A stretch of 64,000 nucleotides of DNA from Pseudomonadota bacterium (GCA_023393475.1 JAEWLC010000030.1:75144-139143); one strand, 5' to 3'. Positions 51,488 through 60,737 are shown, counted from the stretch's first letter. Notes: generated by a model from the letters alone, not told the origin. Program-made: numbers and translations.

Positions 51488-52012
51488 ATGCGCTACCGCA
51501 TGTTCGACACAGACCTGGGTGCGATCGCCGTCGGCTGGACCGACGCCGGCGTGTCGCGCGTGTTGCTGCCGGGCGACGATACTGGCGCGATGCGCGACAA
51601 GCTCGAGCGGGCAGGTGGGATCGAGGACCCGGCGGGGCAGGCCGGGCTGGTGGCGCGGATCGTCGCTTATGCCGGTGGCACGAGGGACGACTTTGCTGAC
51701 ATCGGTCTCGATCTCGGCGCCGTGCCCGAGACCAACCGGCGCATTTACGAGTACATCCGCCGGCTCGCCTGGGGTGAGACGACGACCTACGGCGCTATTG
51801 CGAGGTGGCTGGGCGATGTCGCGCTGTCACGGGCCGTTGGCGCGGCCATGGGTGCGAACCCGATTCCACTGATCGTTCCGTGCCATCGCGTGCTGGCCGC
51901 CGATGGCCGGACGGGCGGCTTCTCGTCGCCGCGCGGGGTGCAGGCGAAGATGGAGATGCTGGCGCTGGAGAAGGCTGCGTCGCCGACCGGGCAGTTCTCG
52001 TTCGGGTTCTAG
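51488..52012 (+). CDS. ogt: Methylated-DNA--protein-cysteine methyltransferase
   Basis: The DNA repair protein removes methyl from O6-methylguanine onto its own cysteine. PCHRV places Cys132 as the acceptor (NPIPLIVPCHRVLAADG). TYGAIA and RAVGAAMGANP are also conserved, and the N-terminal half forms an RNase H-like domain. The 174-residue length fits Ogt. Overlap of the stop with the converging gene is four bases. Confidence 0.93.
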   Translation: MRYRMFDTDLGAIAVGWTDAGVSRVLLPGDDTGAMRDKLERAGGIEDPAGQAGLVARIVAYAGGTRDDFADIGLDLGAVPETNRRIYEYIRRLAWGETTTYGAIARWLGDVALSRAVGAAMGANPIPLIVPCHRVLAADGRTGGFSSPRGVQAKMEMLALEKAASPTGQFSFGF

Positions 52013-52785
52013 GCCGGCCGGACGCAGATATTGCGCTCGGCCTTGATGCCCTTGAGCATTTCCTTGATTTCCGACGGTACGCCCATGCCCATGAAGGTGC
52101 CAAAGTCGCCCTGGGTCACTACCCCGTCGCGCACCAGATCCCGGATGGCCGAGACCACCTTCTTGTGGTGGACGCGCATCACCGAGAAGGTGCTTTCCTT
52201 CTGCATGTCGTAGACGGCAGAGCCGAAGGCGACCTCGCCCCCGAACACCTCGCCGAGCAAGGTCATCGGGGCGCCCTGGACGCCCATGCCGAGGACGATG
52301 AAATCCATGCGGTCCATGTAGTCGTGAATGGCGGCAACGACCTGGGCCTTGCCCTCCGGTCCGCAGAAGCGCGCGACCTTGCTGGTGATGTTGCATTCGA
52401 CCAGGGTCGCAAGACTGGCGAAGCCTTCGGTGACGGAGCGTTGCACCAGCACGGCATCGTCGGGTGGTGGCGCGTCGGCGGCGGCTCGGGCCGCCGCCTT
52501 GCAGCGGGCGGCATCATCCGACGTCCAGGCGAAGTCTGCATCCACCGCGGCCTGGTCGGACCGACCGATCGGCATCTGGGGTTCGCCCACCGGTGCAGCG
52601 ACCTTTACGTGTGCCTGCGCGGCACGCGGGGCGAGCCAGGTCGCGTAGCCGAAATAGCCAAAACTGGCGACCGCGACAATCGCCACGACGCCGATCAGGA
52701 AGTCCAGGATACCGCCACGCTGCGGCGGCTCGGGCGGCTGCGCATCCGCGCCGCGCAGCCCACGCACCAGATCGCGCCCCGACAT
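52009..52785 (-). CDS. Hypothetical membrane-anchored protein
   Basis: One membrane segment (ILDFLIGVVAIVAVASFGYFGYATWLA) near residues 26-50 anchors a periplasmic or cytoplasmic domain of about 200 residues. It contains FGGEVAFGSAVYDMQKESTFSVMRVHHKKVVSAI, but no family I know. The first 25 residues are cytoplasmic and polar. Function unknown. Confidence 0.68.
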   Translation of the reverse strand: MSGRDLVRGLRGADAQPPEPPQRGGILDFLIGVVAIVAVASFGYFGYATWLAPRAAQAHVKVAAPVGEPQMPIGRSDQAAVDADFAWTSDDAARCKAAARAAADAPPPDDAVLVQRSVTEGFASLATLVECNITSKVARFCGPEGKAQVVAAIHDYMDRMDFIVLGMGVQGAPMTLLGEVFGGEVAFGSAVYDMQKESTFSVMRVHHKKVVSAIRDLVRDGVVTQGDFGTFMGMGVPSEIKEMLKGIKAERNICVRPA

Positions 52786-52901
52786 TTTTGCCCCACCCAG
52801 AATCCAATTCCCGGGGCAAGCATAGTCGGCAGCAATGAACAGACGCTTTCGCTGGCGGCGAATATTATGTGCAGGTCGCGAAGGAAAAGTACTTCCGACG
52901 A

Positions 52902-53462
52902 CTACTGTCCGCGCTTGAATACCTTGAGGTGCGCGAGTTCCTTCACCACCTTGCCGGCGATGGTTTCGACCGGATCGGCGACATCGACCGACAGCACATT
53001 TTCATCGTCGGCCGGCCGTTCCAGTGTCGCGAACTGGCTGTCGAGCAGCTTTGGATTCATGAACTCGTGCTGGCGCGCCTCGATGCGCTTGCGGATCACC
53101 TCGATATCGCCGTCGAGGAAGACGAACAGGATCGACTCGCCGGCCTTTTCGGTGAGATAGTCGCGGTAGGAGCGCTTCAGGGCCGAGCAGGCGCCCACCG
53201 CCACGCCCTTCTGGTCGGCCGCTTCGGCAAGCGCCTTTGCCAGGGTTTCGAGCCAGGGCCAGCGATCCTCGTCGTTAAGCGGAATGCCGGCACGCATCTT
53301 CTCCTTGTTGGCGGGCGGATGGTAGCCGTCGCCGTCGAGGAAGGGGGCATGCAGCCGCCGCGCGATTGCCGCGCCGCTGGCGGATTTGCCGGACGACGAA
53401 ACGCCCATGACGATGATGATGCGCGCCGGCTCAAACCGTCGCGGTGAAGCCGCCGTCGACAT
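52902..53462 (-). CDS. gntK: Gluconokinase (GntK/IdnK-type)
   Basis: It phosphorylates gluconate to 6-phosphogluconate. The P-loop MGVSSSGKS, the DGDGYHPPANKEKMRAGIPLNDEDRWPWL segment and SALKRSYRDYL are diagnostic. The 186-residue frame begins inside the SDR gene (32-base overlap), so it has about 18 extra residues before the conserved core; no good ribosome-binding site is seen. The product feeds Gnd, encoded divergently close by. Confidence 0.92.
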   Translation of the reverse strand: MSTAASPRRFEPARIIIVMGVSSSGKSASGAAIARRLHAPFLDGDGYHPPANKEKMRAGIPLNDEDRWPWLETLAKALAEAADQKGVAVGACSALKRSYRDYLTEKAGESILFVFLDGDIEVIRKRIEARQHEFMNPKLLDSQFATLERPADDENVLSVDVADPVETIAGKVVKELAHLKVFKRGQ

Positions 53463-54198
53463 AGAGGATGTGTCCGTTCACGAAGGTTGATGCGTCCGAG
53501 CAAAGGAAGACCGCGGCGCCGCCGAGTTCGGCAGGGTCGCCCCAGCGGCCCATCGGGGTGCGCTTCTCGACCCAGGCGCTGAACTCGACGTTCTGCAGCA
53601 GGGCCTCGTTGAGTTCGGTGGCGATGTAGCCAGGCGCGATGCCGTTGACATTGACGCCGTGCCGCGCCCAATCCACCGCCATGCCGCGCGTCAGGTTGGC
53701 GATGGCGGCCTTGGAGGCGGAGTAGGGCGCCACCGACTGGCGCGCGAAGGTGCTCAGTATCGAGCAGATGTTGATGATCTTGCCGGATTTCCGCGCGATC
53801 ATGCCGCGCACCACGGCCCGGCTGACGAGGAAAGCCGAGGTCAGGTTGGTGTCCATGACCTGATGGAACTTGTCGAGCGTCCATTCCTCGAGCGGCTGGC
53901 GGTGCTGCATGCCGGCGTTGTTGACGAGGATGTCGATGGGGCCGATCTCGTTCTCGGCATGGGCGATCGCGTCCTCGACGCTATCCTCACTCGTCACGTC
54001 GAAGGCCAGCGCCTTCACGTTGGCACCGCCATCGGCGAGCTTGGCCGCTGCGGCGCCGAGCGCCTCGGGATTACGCGAGTTGATGATGATCTCGGCGCCG
54101 GCGCCAGCAAGTGCTGCGGCGATGCCATAGCCGATGCCGCGGCTCGAACCGGTGACGAGTGCGCGCTTTCCCGCGAGACTAAACATAGAAATCGAATC
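53431..54198 (-). CDS. SDR oxidoreductase, probable gluconate 5-dehydrogenase
   Basis: The Rossmann motif TGSSRGIG is followed by NNAGMQHRQPLEEW and the catalytic YSASK, in a protein of about 255 residues. The QHRQP segment and linkage to gluconokinase suggest gluconate/5-ketogluconate reduction. The start is uncertain: TTG 54198 has GGAGGAG at ideal distance, while ATG 54186 begins at the conserved core without one. Confidence 0.85.
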   Translation of the reverse strand, partial: DSISMFSLAGKRALVTGSSRGIGYGIAAALAGAGAEIIINSRNPEALGAAAAKLADGGANVKALAFDVTSEDSVEDAIAHAENEIGPIDILVNNAGMQHRQPLEEWTLDKFHQVMDTNLTSAFLVSRAVVRGMIARKSGKIINICSILSTFARQSVAPYSASKAAIANLTRGMAVDWARHGVNVNGIAPGYIATELNEALLQNVEFSAWVEKRTPMGRWGDPAELGGAAVFLCSDASTFVNGHILYVDGGFTATV

Positions 54199-54240
54199 CA
54201 AAAGGTGCTCCTCCCGAGCCAATGGCGCCGGAGACTAGTG

Positions 54241-54256
54241 CAAGCCGAACGGCTTG
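54241..54256. promoter_or_regulatory. Inverted repeat between the SDR and gnd genes
   Basis: CAAGCCG and CGGCTTG are perfect seven-base arms around AA. The element lies in the 180-bp divergent region between the gluconate genes. It is a reasonable operator for a gluconate-responsive regulator, but none is encoded nearby. Confidence 0.4.
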
Positions 54257-54378
54257 GTAAGGCAACAAAAGGTGGGTGACAAACGCGCCTGCCTCCGCCG
54301 CGCGGGGGTAGCCTTTGGCCTGCCTCCATGCCAAAAAGCCCGCCAACGAAATCATAATAACTCCATAGGAGAAGACGG

Positions 54379-55797
54379 ATGGCGTCTGCGGATATCGGCC
54401 TTATCGGTCTCGCGGTCATGGGCTCGAACCTGGCCCTCAACATCGCCGAAAAAGGCTACAACATCGCCGTCCACAATCGTACGGCCTCGCGCATCGACGA
54501 GTTCGTCGAGATGGCGAAGGACCAGGGGCTCAACGACAAGGTCGTGCCGGAAGCCGACCTCGTGAAGTTCATCCAGTCTGTGAAGCGTCCGCGCTCGATC
54601 ATCATCATGGTCAAGGCCGGCAAGCCGGTCGACGACATGATCGAGCAGTTGCTGCCGCACCTCGAAAAGGGCGACGCGATCCTCGAATGCGGCAACTCGC
54701 TCTACACGGACAGCCAGCGCCGGTTCGAGTATCTGCGCGACAAGGGCATCGGTTTCCTCGGCATCGGCGTCTCTGGTGGTGAAGAGGGTGCGCGCCACGG
54801 CCCGTCGATCATGGTCGGCGGCCCGGAAGCGCAGTGGAAGAACGCCCAGCCGATCCTCGAAGCGATTTCGGCGAAGTTCAACGGCGAGCCGTGCTGCGCC
54901 TATCTTGGCGAAGGCGGCGCAGGCCACTTCGTCAAGATGATCCACAACGGCATCGAATACGGCGACATGCAGATGATCGCCGAGGTCTACGGCGTGATGC
55001 GCGATGGCCTCGGCATGGACACCAAGGGCTCCGCCAAGGTGTTCAAGGACTGGGACAAGGGCCAGCTCAACTCCTACCTCATCGAGATCACCGGTTACGT
55101 GCTCGAAGCCACGGAGCCCAAGACCGGCAAGCCACTGGTCGAACTGATCCTCGACAAGGCCGGACAGAAGGGCACCGGCACCTGGACCGCCATCGCGGCG
55201 CAGCAGCTGGCTGTGCCGGCGACCGCCATCGAGGGCGCCGTCGCGGCCCGCTCGATCTCGTCGCGCAAGGAAGAACGCGTCGCCGCCGAAGCCGTCTATG
55301 GCAAGCCGGCGGGCGGCAAGGCCGACGTGTCGCTGGCCGATCTCGAGCAGGCACTGCTCGCCGGCAAGATCGTTTCCTACGCGCAGGGCTTTGCGGTGCT
55401 GTCCAAGGCATCCGAGGAGTTCGGCTGGAACCTGCCGCTCGCCACGATCGCCAAGATCTGGCGCGCCGGCTGCATCATCCGCTCGCGCTTCCTCGACCAG
55501 ATGTCGGCGGCCTATGCCAAGGGCGAGGCGGTGAACCTGCTGATGGTTCCGGATTTCGTCACGATCATGAAGACGGCCAACAAGTCGCTGCGCAAAGTCG
55601 TGGCAGCCGCTGCGCTAGGCGAGTTCCCGCTGATCTGCCTCTCGGCATCGCTGGCCTATTTCGACAGCTACCGCCAGGCGCAGGGCACAGCCAACCTCAC
55701 CCAAGGCCAGCGCGACTTCTTCGGCGCCCACGGCTTCATCCTCACCGACCGCGAAGGCGAGCAGCACGGCACCTGGCCGTCGACGCTGGGGAAGTAG
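54379..55797 (+). CDS. gnd: 6-phosphogluconate dehydrogenase, decarboxylating
   Basis: Gnd oxidises 6-phosphogluconate to ribulose-5-phosphate with NADP in the pentose phosphate pathway. The 472-residue protein has GLAVMGSNLALNIAEKGYNIAVHNRT, the catalytic GEGGAGHFVKMIHNGIEYGDMQM (lysine and histidine), and the C-terminal helical domain. AGGAG precedes the ATG. It is divergent from gntK and an SDR gene, which supply its substrate. Confidence 0.97.
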   Translation: MASADIGLIGLAVMGSNLALNIAEKGYNIAVHNRTASRIDEFVEMAKDQGLNDKVVPEADLVKFIQSVKRPRSIIIMVKAGKPVDDMIEQLLPHLEKGDAILECGNSLYTDSQRRFEYLRDKGIGFLGIGVSGGEEGARHGPSIMVGGPEAQWKNAQPILEAISAKFNGEPCCAYLGEGGAGHFVKMIHNGIEYGDMQMIAEVYGVMRDGLGMDTKGSAKVFKDWDKGQLNSYLIEITGYVLEATEPKTGKPLVELILDKAGQKGTGTWTAIAAQQLAVPATAIEGAVAARSISSRKEERVAAEAVYGKPAGGKADVSLADLEQALLAGKIVSYAQGFAVLSKASEEFGWNLPLATIAKIWRAGCIIRSRFLDQMSAAYAKGEAVNLLMVPDFVTIMKTANKSLRKVVAAAALGEFPLICLSASLAYFDSYRQAQGTANLTQGQRDFFGAHGFILTDREGEQHGTWPSTLGK

Positions 55798-55805
55798 TCA
55801 CGGAG

Positions 55806-55827
55806 GGCGCTGCCTGATGGCAGCGCC
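55806..55827. terminator. Bidirectional stem-loop between gnd and rnd
   Basis: GGCGCTGCC pairs perfectly with GGCAGCGCC across TGAT, nine bases after the gnd stop and touching the rnd stop. TATT follows on the gnd side. It can serve both converging genes. Confidence 0.65.
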
Positions 55828-56993
55828 TATTCCTCGTCGTCGTCGATGATCTCGATCTCGATGACGCCCTTCTTGCTGGCCGCGAGGCCGAGCTTGCCGT
55901 GCTTGATGGCGAGGGCCTTGTCGCCAAACAGCTTGCGGCGCCAGCCCTTCAGCGCCGCGACGTCCGCGTCGTCGTCGAGGACGATTGCGTCGATATCGTC
56001 GGACGTGGCGATGATGCGCGAGGCGACGCCGTTGTCCTCGGAAACCGATTTCAGCAGCACGCGCAGCAGGTCGCCGACCGCGCCCTTGGGCGAGGGACCG
56101 CGGGCCCGGTCGGGCAGCTTGGGCAGCTCGTTCTTGGGCAGGGCCTCGACGTCCTTGAGGATCGAGATGACCTCGGCAGCGCTGCCGGAGCGGCCGTAGC
56201 CGCGCTGCACGGCGCGCAGCTTGTCGAAGGCTTCGGGGGTCAGCGGGTGCTGCATGGCGAGCTCGATCAGCGCGTCGTCCTTGAGGATGCGGCTGCGCGG
56301 CTGGTCGGTGTCCTGCGCCTTCTGCTCGCGCCAGGCCGCCAACGCCTTGAGGGCGGCGACATCGCGCGGCTTGTTCAGCTTGGCCTTGAGGCGCTCCCAG
56401 GCATGCTCGGGCTGCACCACATAGGTGTGGATCGACTCGAGGATGGCGAGTTCGTCCTCGACCCAGTCCCAGCGGCCGGCATCGTCGACCTGCTTCAGCA
56501 GCGAGCGATAGACGTCGCGAAGGTGGGTGACGTCGGCGAGGGCGTAGGTTTTCTGCTTCTCGCTGAGCGGGCGGGCCGACCAGTCGGTGAAGCGCGAGGA
56601 CTTGTCGAGCTCGACCTTGGTGATCGAGCGCACGAGGTTGTCGTAGCTGACGCTGTCGCCGAAGCCGCAGACCGAGGCCGCCACCTGAGTATCGAAGATG
56701 TTGGCCGGCACCTTGCCGGTCAGCTTCACGAATATCTCGATATCCTGCCGCGCCGCGTGGAAGACCTTGCGGACCTTGTCGTTGGCAAGCAGCTTGAAGA
56801 ACGGCGACAGATCAAGGCCGGGGGCGAGCGGGTCGATCAGGACCGCTTCGTCGTCGGTGGCTGCCTGGACCAGGCACAGCTTCGGCCAGTAGGTCGTTTC
56901 GCGAAGAAACTCGGTATCGACCGTCACGAAATCAAAACCGGCGGCGCGCTTCGAAAATGCGGCGAGCGCGTCGGTCGTAGTGATCAGCTCCAT
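55827..56993 (-). CDS. rnd: Ribonuclease D
   Basis: This 3'-5' exoribonuclease trims tRNA precursors. The DEDD catalytic residues are visible: Asp26/Glu28 in TVDTEFLRE, VFHAARQDIEIF, and TYALADVTHLRDVY. Two HRDC-like helical regions follow. At 388 residues it is of normal size. The C-terminus is acidic (EIEIIDDDEE). Confidence 0.95.
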   Translation of the reverse strand: MELITTTDALAAFSKRAAGFDFVTVDTEFLRETTYWPKLCLVQAATDDEAVLIDPLAPGLDLSPFFKLLANDKVRKVFHAARQDIEIFVKLTGKVPANIFDTQVAASVCGFGDSVSYDNLVRSITKVELDKSSRFTDWSARPLSEKQKTYALADVTHLRDVYRSLLKQVDDAGRWDWVEDELAILESIHTYVVQPEHAWERLKAKLNKPRDVAALKALAAWREQKAQDTDQPRSRILKDDALIELAMQHPLTPEAFDKLRAVQRGYGRSGSAAEVISILKDVEALPKNELPKLPDRARGPSPKGAVGDLLRVLLKSVSEDNGVASRIIATSDDIDAIVLDDDADVAALKGWRRKLFGDKALAIKHGKLGLAASKKGVIEIEIIDDDEE

Positions 56994-57167
56994 AAGACTC
57001 TTTCGTCACAAGGCTTTGAGTTCTGAATAACAGGCGAATCCAAGCGCTGCCAGTATCGAATCAATGTCGACGATCTTCGCCCACCCACAAATCTTGACAA
57101 TCGGGGGCTTGCGTGCGCTTGTCCGGCCCCTGAATCCGCCTGCCAAAACCAACGAGAGATCACGCAA

Positions 57168-58934
57168 ATGCACCGCTATCGCACACATACCTGCGCCGCC
57201 CTTCGCCAGGGTGATGTGGGCAATAATGTGCGCCTTTCCGGCTGGGTGCATCGCGTGCGCGATCACGGCGGCCTGCTGTTCATCGACCTGCGCGACCACT
57301 ACGGCATCACGCAGCTGGTGGTGGACCCCGATTCCGCTGCGTTCTCCGCAGCCGAACTGGTCCGCTCGGAATGGGTGATCCGCGTCGACGGCGAGGTGAA
57401 GGCCCGCACGCCCGAGACGGTGAACTCCAAGCAGCCGACCGGCGAAGTGGAAGTGTTCATCCGTGAGCTCGAGGTGCTCAGCGCCGCGACGGAGCTGCCG
57501 CTGCCGGTGTTCGGCGAGCCGGACTATCCGGAAGACATCCGCCTCAAGTACCGCTTCCTCGACCTGCGTCGCGAAACGCTGCACGGCAACATCGTGAAGC
57601 GCACAAAGATCATTTCGTCGATGCGCCGCCGCATGGGCGATATCGGTTTTGCAGAGTACTCGACGCCGATCCTGACGGCCTCGTCGCCTGAGGGTGCGCG
57701 CGACTTCCTCGTGCCGAGCCGCATCCACCCCGGCAAGTTCTTCGCCCTGCCGCAGGCGCCGCAGCAGTACAAGCAGCTGCTGATGGTCGCCGGCTTCGAC
57801 CGCTACTTCCAGATCGCACCGTGCTTCCGTGACGAGGACCCGCGCGCCGACCGCCTGCCGGGCGAATTCTACCAGCTCGACCTCGAGATGAGCTTCGTCA
57901 CCCAGGAAGAGATCTGGGACACGATGCAGCCGGTGATCACCTCGGTGTTCGAGGAGTTCGCCGAGGGCAAGCCGGTGACCAAGGAGTGGCCGCGCATCCC
58001 GTATGACGTGGCAGTCCGCAAGTACGGTTCGGACAAGCCGGACCTGCGCAACCCGATCGAGATGCAGGCGGTCACCGATCACTTCCGCGGCTCGGGTTTT
58101 GGCGTGTTCGCCAACCAGATCGCCAGCGATGAGTTGGTCGAGGTCTGGGCCATTCCGGCCAAAACCGGTGGCAGCCGTGCCTTCTGCGATCGCATGAATG
58201 CGTGGGCGCAGAGCCAGGGCCAGCCGGGCCTCGGCTACATCTTCTTCAAGGACGGTGCCGGTTCAGGACCGATTGCCAAGAACATCGGCGAGGAGCGCAC
58301 CGCCGCGATCCGCGAGCAGCTCGGCCTCACCGATGGCGACGCCGTGTTCTTCGTCCTCGGCCGTCCGGACAAGATGTACAAGTTCGCCGGCGAGGCGCGC
58401 GTGAAGGTCGGCCTCGACCTGAACCTCACCCAGCTCGACCAGTACAAGCTCTGCTGGATCGTCGACTTCCCGTTCTACGAGTGGAGCGAAGAGGAAAAGC
58501 GTGTCGACTTCGCGCACAACCCCTTCTCGATGCCGCAGGGCGGGATCGATGCGCTGAACAGCCAGGATCCGCTAACGATCAAGGCGTACCAGTACGACGC
58601 CGTCTGCAACGGCTTCGAGATCGCATCGGGTTCGATCCGTAACCAGCTGCCGGAGACGATGGTTCGCGCCTTCGAGATCACCGGCAAGTCGCGCGCCGAG
58701 GTCGAGGAGCAGTTCGGTGGCATGTACCGGGCGTTCCAGTTCGGCGCTCCGCCGCATGGCGGCGCTGCTTTCGGCATCGACCGCATCGTGATGCTGCTGT
58801 GCGGCGCGCAGAACCTGCGCGAGATCACGCTGTTCCCGATGAATCAGCAGGCCGAAGACCTCCTCATGGGCGCGCCCAGCCCCGCTGAGCCCAAGCAGCT
58901 CCGCGAGCTGAGCATCCGGCTCAACCTGCAGTGA
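57168..58934 (+). CDS. aspS: Aspartyl-tRNA synthetase
   Basis: It charges tRNA-Asp with aspartate. The 588-residue class II enzyme has an N-terminal OB fold (LSGWVHRVRDHGGLLFIDLRD), motif 2 (FRDEDPRADRLPGEFYQLD) and motif 3 (GGAAFGIDRIVMLLCG), plus the bacterial insertion. The window cannot decide if it also charges tRNA-Asn. A TTGACA at 57094 is a possible -35 without a good -10. A terminator follows the gene. Confidence 0.97.
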   Translation: MHRYRTHTCAALRQGDVGNNVRLSGWVHRVRDHGGLLFIDLRDHYGITQLVVDPDSAAFSAAELVRSEWVIRVDGEVKARTPETVNSKQPTGEVEVFIRELEVLSAATELPLPVFGEPDYPEDIRLKYRFLDLRRETLHGNIVKRTKIISSMRRRMGDIGFAEYSTPILTASSPEGARDFLVPSRIHPGKFFALPQAPQQYKQLLMVAGFDRYFQIAPCFRDEDPRADRLPGEFYQLDLEMSFVTQEEIWDTMQPVITSVFEEFAEGKPVTKEWPRIPYDVAVRKYGSDKPDLRNPIEMQAVTDHFRGSGFGVFANQIASDELVEVWAIPAKTGGSRAFCDRMNAWAQSQGQPGLGYIFFKDGAGSGPIAKNIGEERTAAIREQLGLTDGDAVFFVLGRPDKMYKFAGEARVKVGLDLNLTQLDQYKLCWIVDFPFYEWSEEEKRVDFAHNPFSMPQGGIDALNSQDPLTIKAYQYDAVCNGFEIASGSIRNQLPETMVRAFEITGKSRAEVEEQFGGMYRAFQFGAPPHGGAAFGIDRIVMLLCGAQNLREITLFPMNQQAEDLLMGAPSPAEPKQLRELSIRLNLQ

Positions 58935-58939
58935 TAGGA

Positions 58940-58966
58940 AAGGGCGCCTCGGCGCCCTTTTGTTTC
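58940..58966 (+). terminator. Intrinsic terminator of aspS
   Basis: AAGGGCGCC pairs with GGCGCCCTT across a two-base loop and is followed by TTGTTT, six bases after the stop. Confidence 0.85.
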
Positions 58967-58992
58967 ATTCCGGGCCGCCGCGATACACGGCG

Positions 58993-59007
58993 TTAACACT
59001 CCGTAAA
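58993..59007. promoter_or_regulatory. Candidate CtrA box upstream of the EAL gene
   Basis: TTAA-N7-TAAA matches the CtrA consensus TTAA-N7-TTAA except one base, and is followed by CCAT. It lies 19 bases before the EAL gene start. CtrA often controls motility and cyclic-di-GMP genes in alphaproteobacteria. Confidence 0.45.
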
Positions 59008-59026
59008 CCATCCGGTCGCTAGGCAG

Positions 59027-60658
59027 ATGTTGCCTAGTTCCGTGGGGCCGGATTCGGTTGTGAAGTCCAAATACTCGCACGCACTGATGCTGCTTGCGGC
59101 CATCGCGGCGTTCCTGCCGGTGCTGGCGGTGGACTTCGTGCTCGATTCCTACGTGCGCGTCCGGGAGCGGGCTGTGCTCCAGCAATCCGCCGACGCCATT
59201 GCCTCCCGCGTGCAGGCCACCGCCTACGAAGCCACATCGACGCTACGTCGCGTGCTGGCGGAAAGCGCGTCGCTCTGCACGCCCAGCTTCATCGCCAACG
59301 TGCACCGCCAGATGGAGCAGAGCCTCTACCTCAAGCAGGTGCTGGTCGAGAACGGCGACGGCGTCCAGTATTGCGACGCCATCGGCAAGGACGTGAAATA
59401 CTCGGCGCTGACCAAGCCGCTGACCGTGCCCAACCAGACCGAGACGATCGAGGTCGTGAAGTATGCCGATCTGCGCGTGCCCGCGCTGAAGGTCACGCAG
59501 GCCTTCGGCACGACACGCAAGGTATCGGCGTTCGTGCCGGTGCTCGCCGCCGAGACCGAGAGCCTGCTGAGCGGGCTCAAGCCAACCTCGATGGTTCGCG
59601 TGTCGCTCACTGACGGCACCGAGATCCTGACGGTCGGCGATCCCAAGGCTTATGACCAGGGTGCGGGGCACACCGAGTTCGTGGTCGCCGAGAGCTTTGC
59701 GGGTGAGTTGCCGATCCGGGTGATGTCCGCCGTGCCCTTCGCCATGGTGCGGGCGGACTACAGCGATCTCGACGCCAGCTTCACCGTAGTGGCGGCACTC
59801 ATGGCCGGGGCGTTCCTCGTGCTCGCGCTACAATATGTGCGCCGCTCGGACCTGCCGGCGTTCGACCTGGAACGCGCCATCGCCGCGGGTGAACTGAAGC
59901 CCTACTACCAGCCTGTCATCAACCTGCGGACAGGTGCTCTTGCTGGCTGCGAGGTGCTGTGCCGCTGGGAGAAGCGGAACGGAGAAACCGTGCCGCCGGG
60001 CGCCTTCATCGACTATGCCGAGGTTACCGGGCTGGCGCTGCCGATGACCGTCAGCCTGATGCAGCAGGTCAAGGCAGACCTCAACGAGCTTTGCTTCCAG
60101 ATGCCGGAGCTCAAGGTGTCAATCAACCTGTTCGAGGGGCACTTCCGCGACGGCAACGTGGTGGATGACGTCCACACGATCTTCTCGAATTCGGCGATCT
60201 CGTTCCGGCAGCTGGTGTTCGAGGTTACCGAGCGCAAGCCGATTGAGAAGATGCAGCAGGCGCAGAGCGTGATCGCCGGGCTCCACGCGCTCGGCTGTCG
60301 TATCGCCATGGACGACACCGGCACCGGACACTCCAATCTCGCCTATCTCCAGACGCTCGGCGTCGACATCGTGAAGATCGACCGGGTGTTCGTCGACATG
60401 ATCAAGCCGGGCACCGACCATGTGCCGGTGCTCGACGGGTTGATCGCCATGGCACACGATCTCGGCACGGAAGTGGTGGCAGAAGGCGTCGAGACCGAGG
60501 CGCAGGCGCTCTACCTGCGCGGACGCGGCGTCGTTCATGCGCAGGGGTACCTGTTCGCCCCCGCGCTCAAGGCCGGTGCGTTCAAGGAACTTGCGACTGC
60601 GCTCAACGGGGCAGGCAAGGTCGAGACATCCGGCGACCTGCAGGTCATCGCGGCGTAG
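59027..60658 (+). CDS. Cyclic-di-GMP phosphodiesterase, CSS-type sensor with EAL domain
   Basis: Two membrane segments (LMLLAAIAAFLPVLAVDFVL near residue 20 and FTVVAALMAGAFLVLAL near 252) enclose a periplasmic domain. Its cysteines (SLCTPSF and VQYCDAIG) are of the redox-sensing CSS type. The cytoplasmic EAL domain from about residue 283 keeps the catalytic residues (EVLCRW, INLFEG, FEVTER, DDTGTGHS, VKIDRVFVD, AEGVET). The first motif is EVL rather than EAL. It probably degrades cyclic-di-GMP. ATG 59027 is chosen; GTG 59060 is an alternative. Confidence 0.9.
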   Translation: MLPSSVGPDSVVKSKYSHALMLLAAIAAFLPVLAVDFVLDSYVRVRERAVLQQSADAIASRVQATAYEATSTLRRVLAESASLCTPSFIANVHRQMEQSLYLKQVLVENGDGVQYCDAIGKDVKYSALTKPLTVPNQTETIEVVKYADLRVPALKVTQAFGTTRKVSAFVPVLAAETESLLSGLKPTSMVRVSLTDGTEILTVGDPKAYDQGAGHTEFVVAESFAGELPIRVMSAVPFAMVRADYSDLDASFTVVAALMAGAFLVLALQYVRRSDLPAFDLERAIAAGELKPYYQPVINLRTGALAGCEVLCRWEKRNGETVPPGAFIDYAEVTGLALPMTVSLMQQVKADLNELCFQMPELKVSINLFEGHFRDGNVVDDVHTIFSNSAISFRQLVFEVTERKPIEKMQQAQSVIAGLHALGCRIAMDDTGTGHSNLAYLQTLGVDIVKIDRVFVDMIKPGTDHVPVLDGLIAMAHDLGTEVVAEGVETEAQALYLRGRGVVHAQGYLFAPALKAGAFKELATALNGAGKVETSGDLQVIAA

Positions 60659-60671
60659 CCCGAAGCCGCAA

Positions 60672-60705
60672 CACTAATCGTACTTTCCATCGATCGCGAT
60701 TAGTG
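60672..60705. promoter_or_regulatory. Long inverted repeat upstream of maeB
   Basis: CACTAATCG and CGATTAGTG are perfect nine-base arms separated by 16 bases. They lie 14 bases after the EAL gene stop and 33 before maeB. No T run follows, so an operator or an mRNA leader structure is more likely than a terminator. Confidence 0.45.
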
Positions 60706-60737
60706 GCACTCACTCACTCCGTTTCCGGAGGGTCTCG

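Noticed and set aside
52786..52901. 27-codon plus-strand frame upstream of the gntK end
   Set aside because: Length coincidence with the twin peptides only. It is arginine-rich, has no membrane segment and shows no similarity to them.
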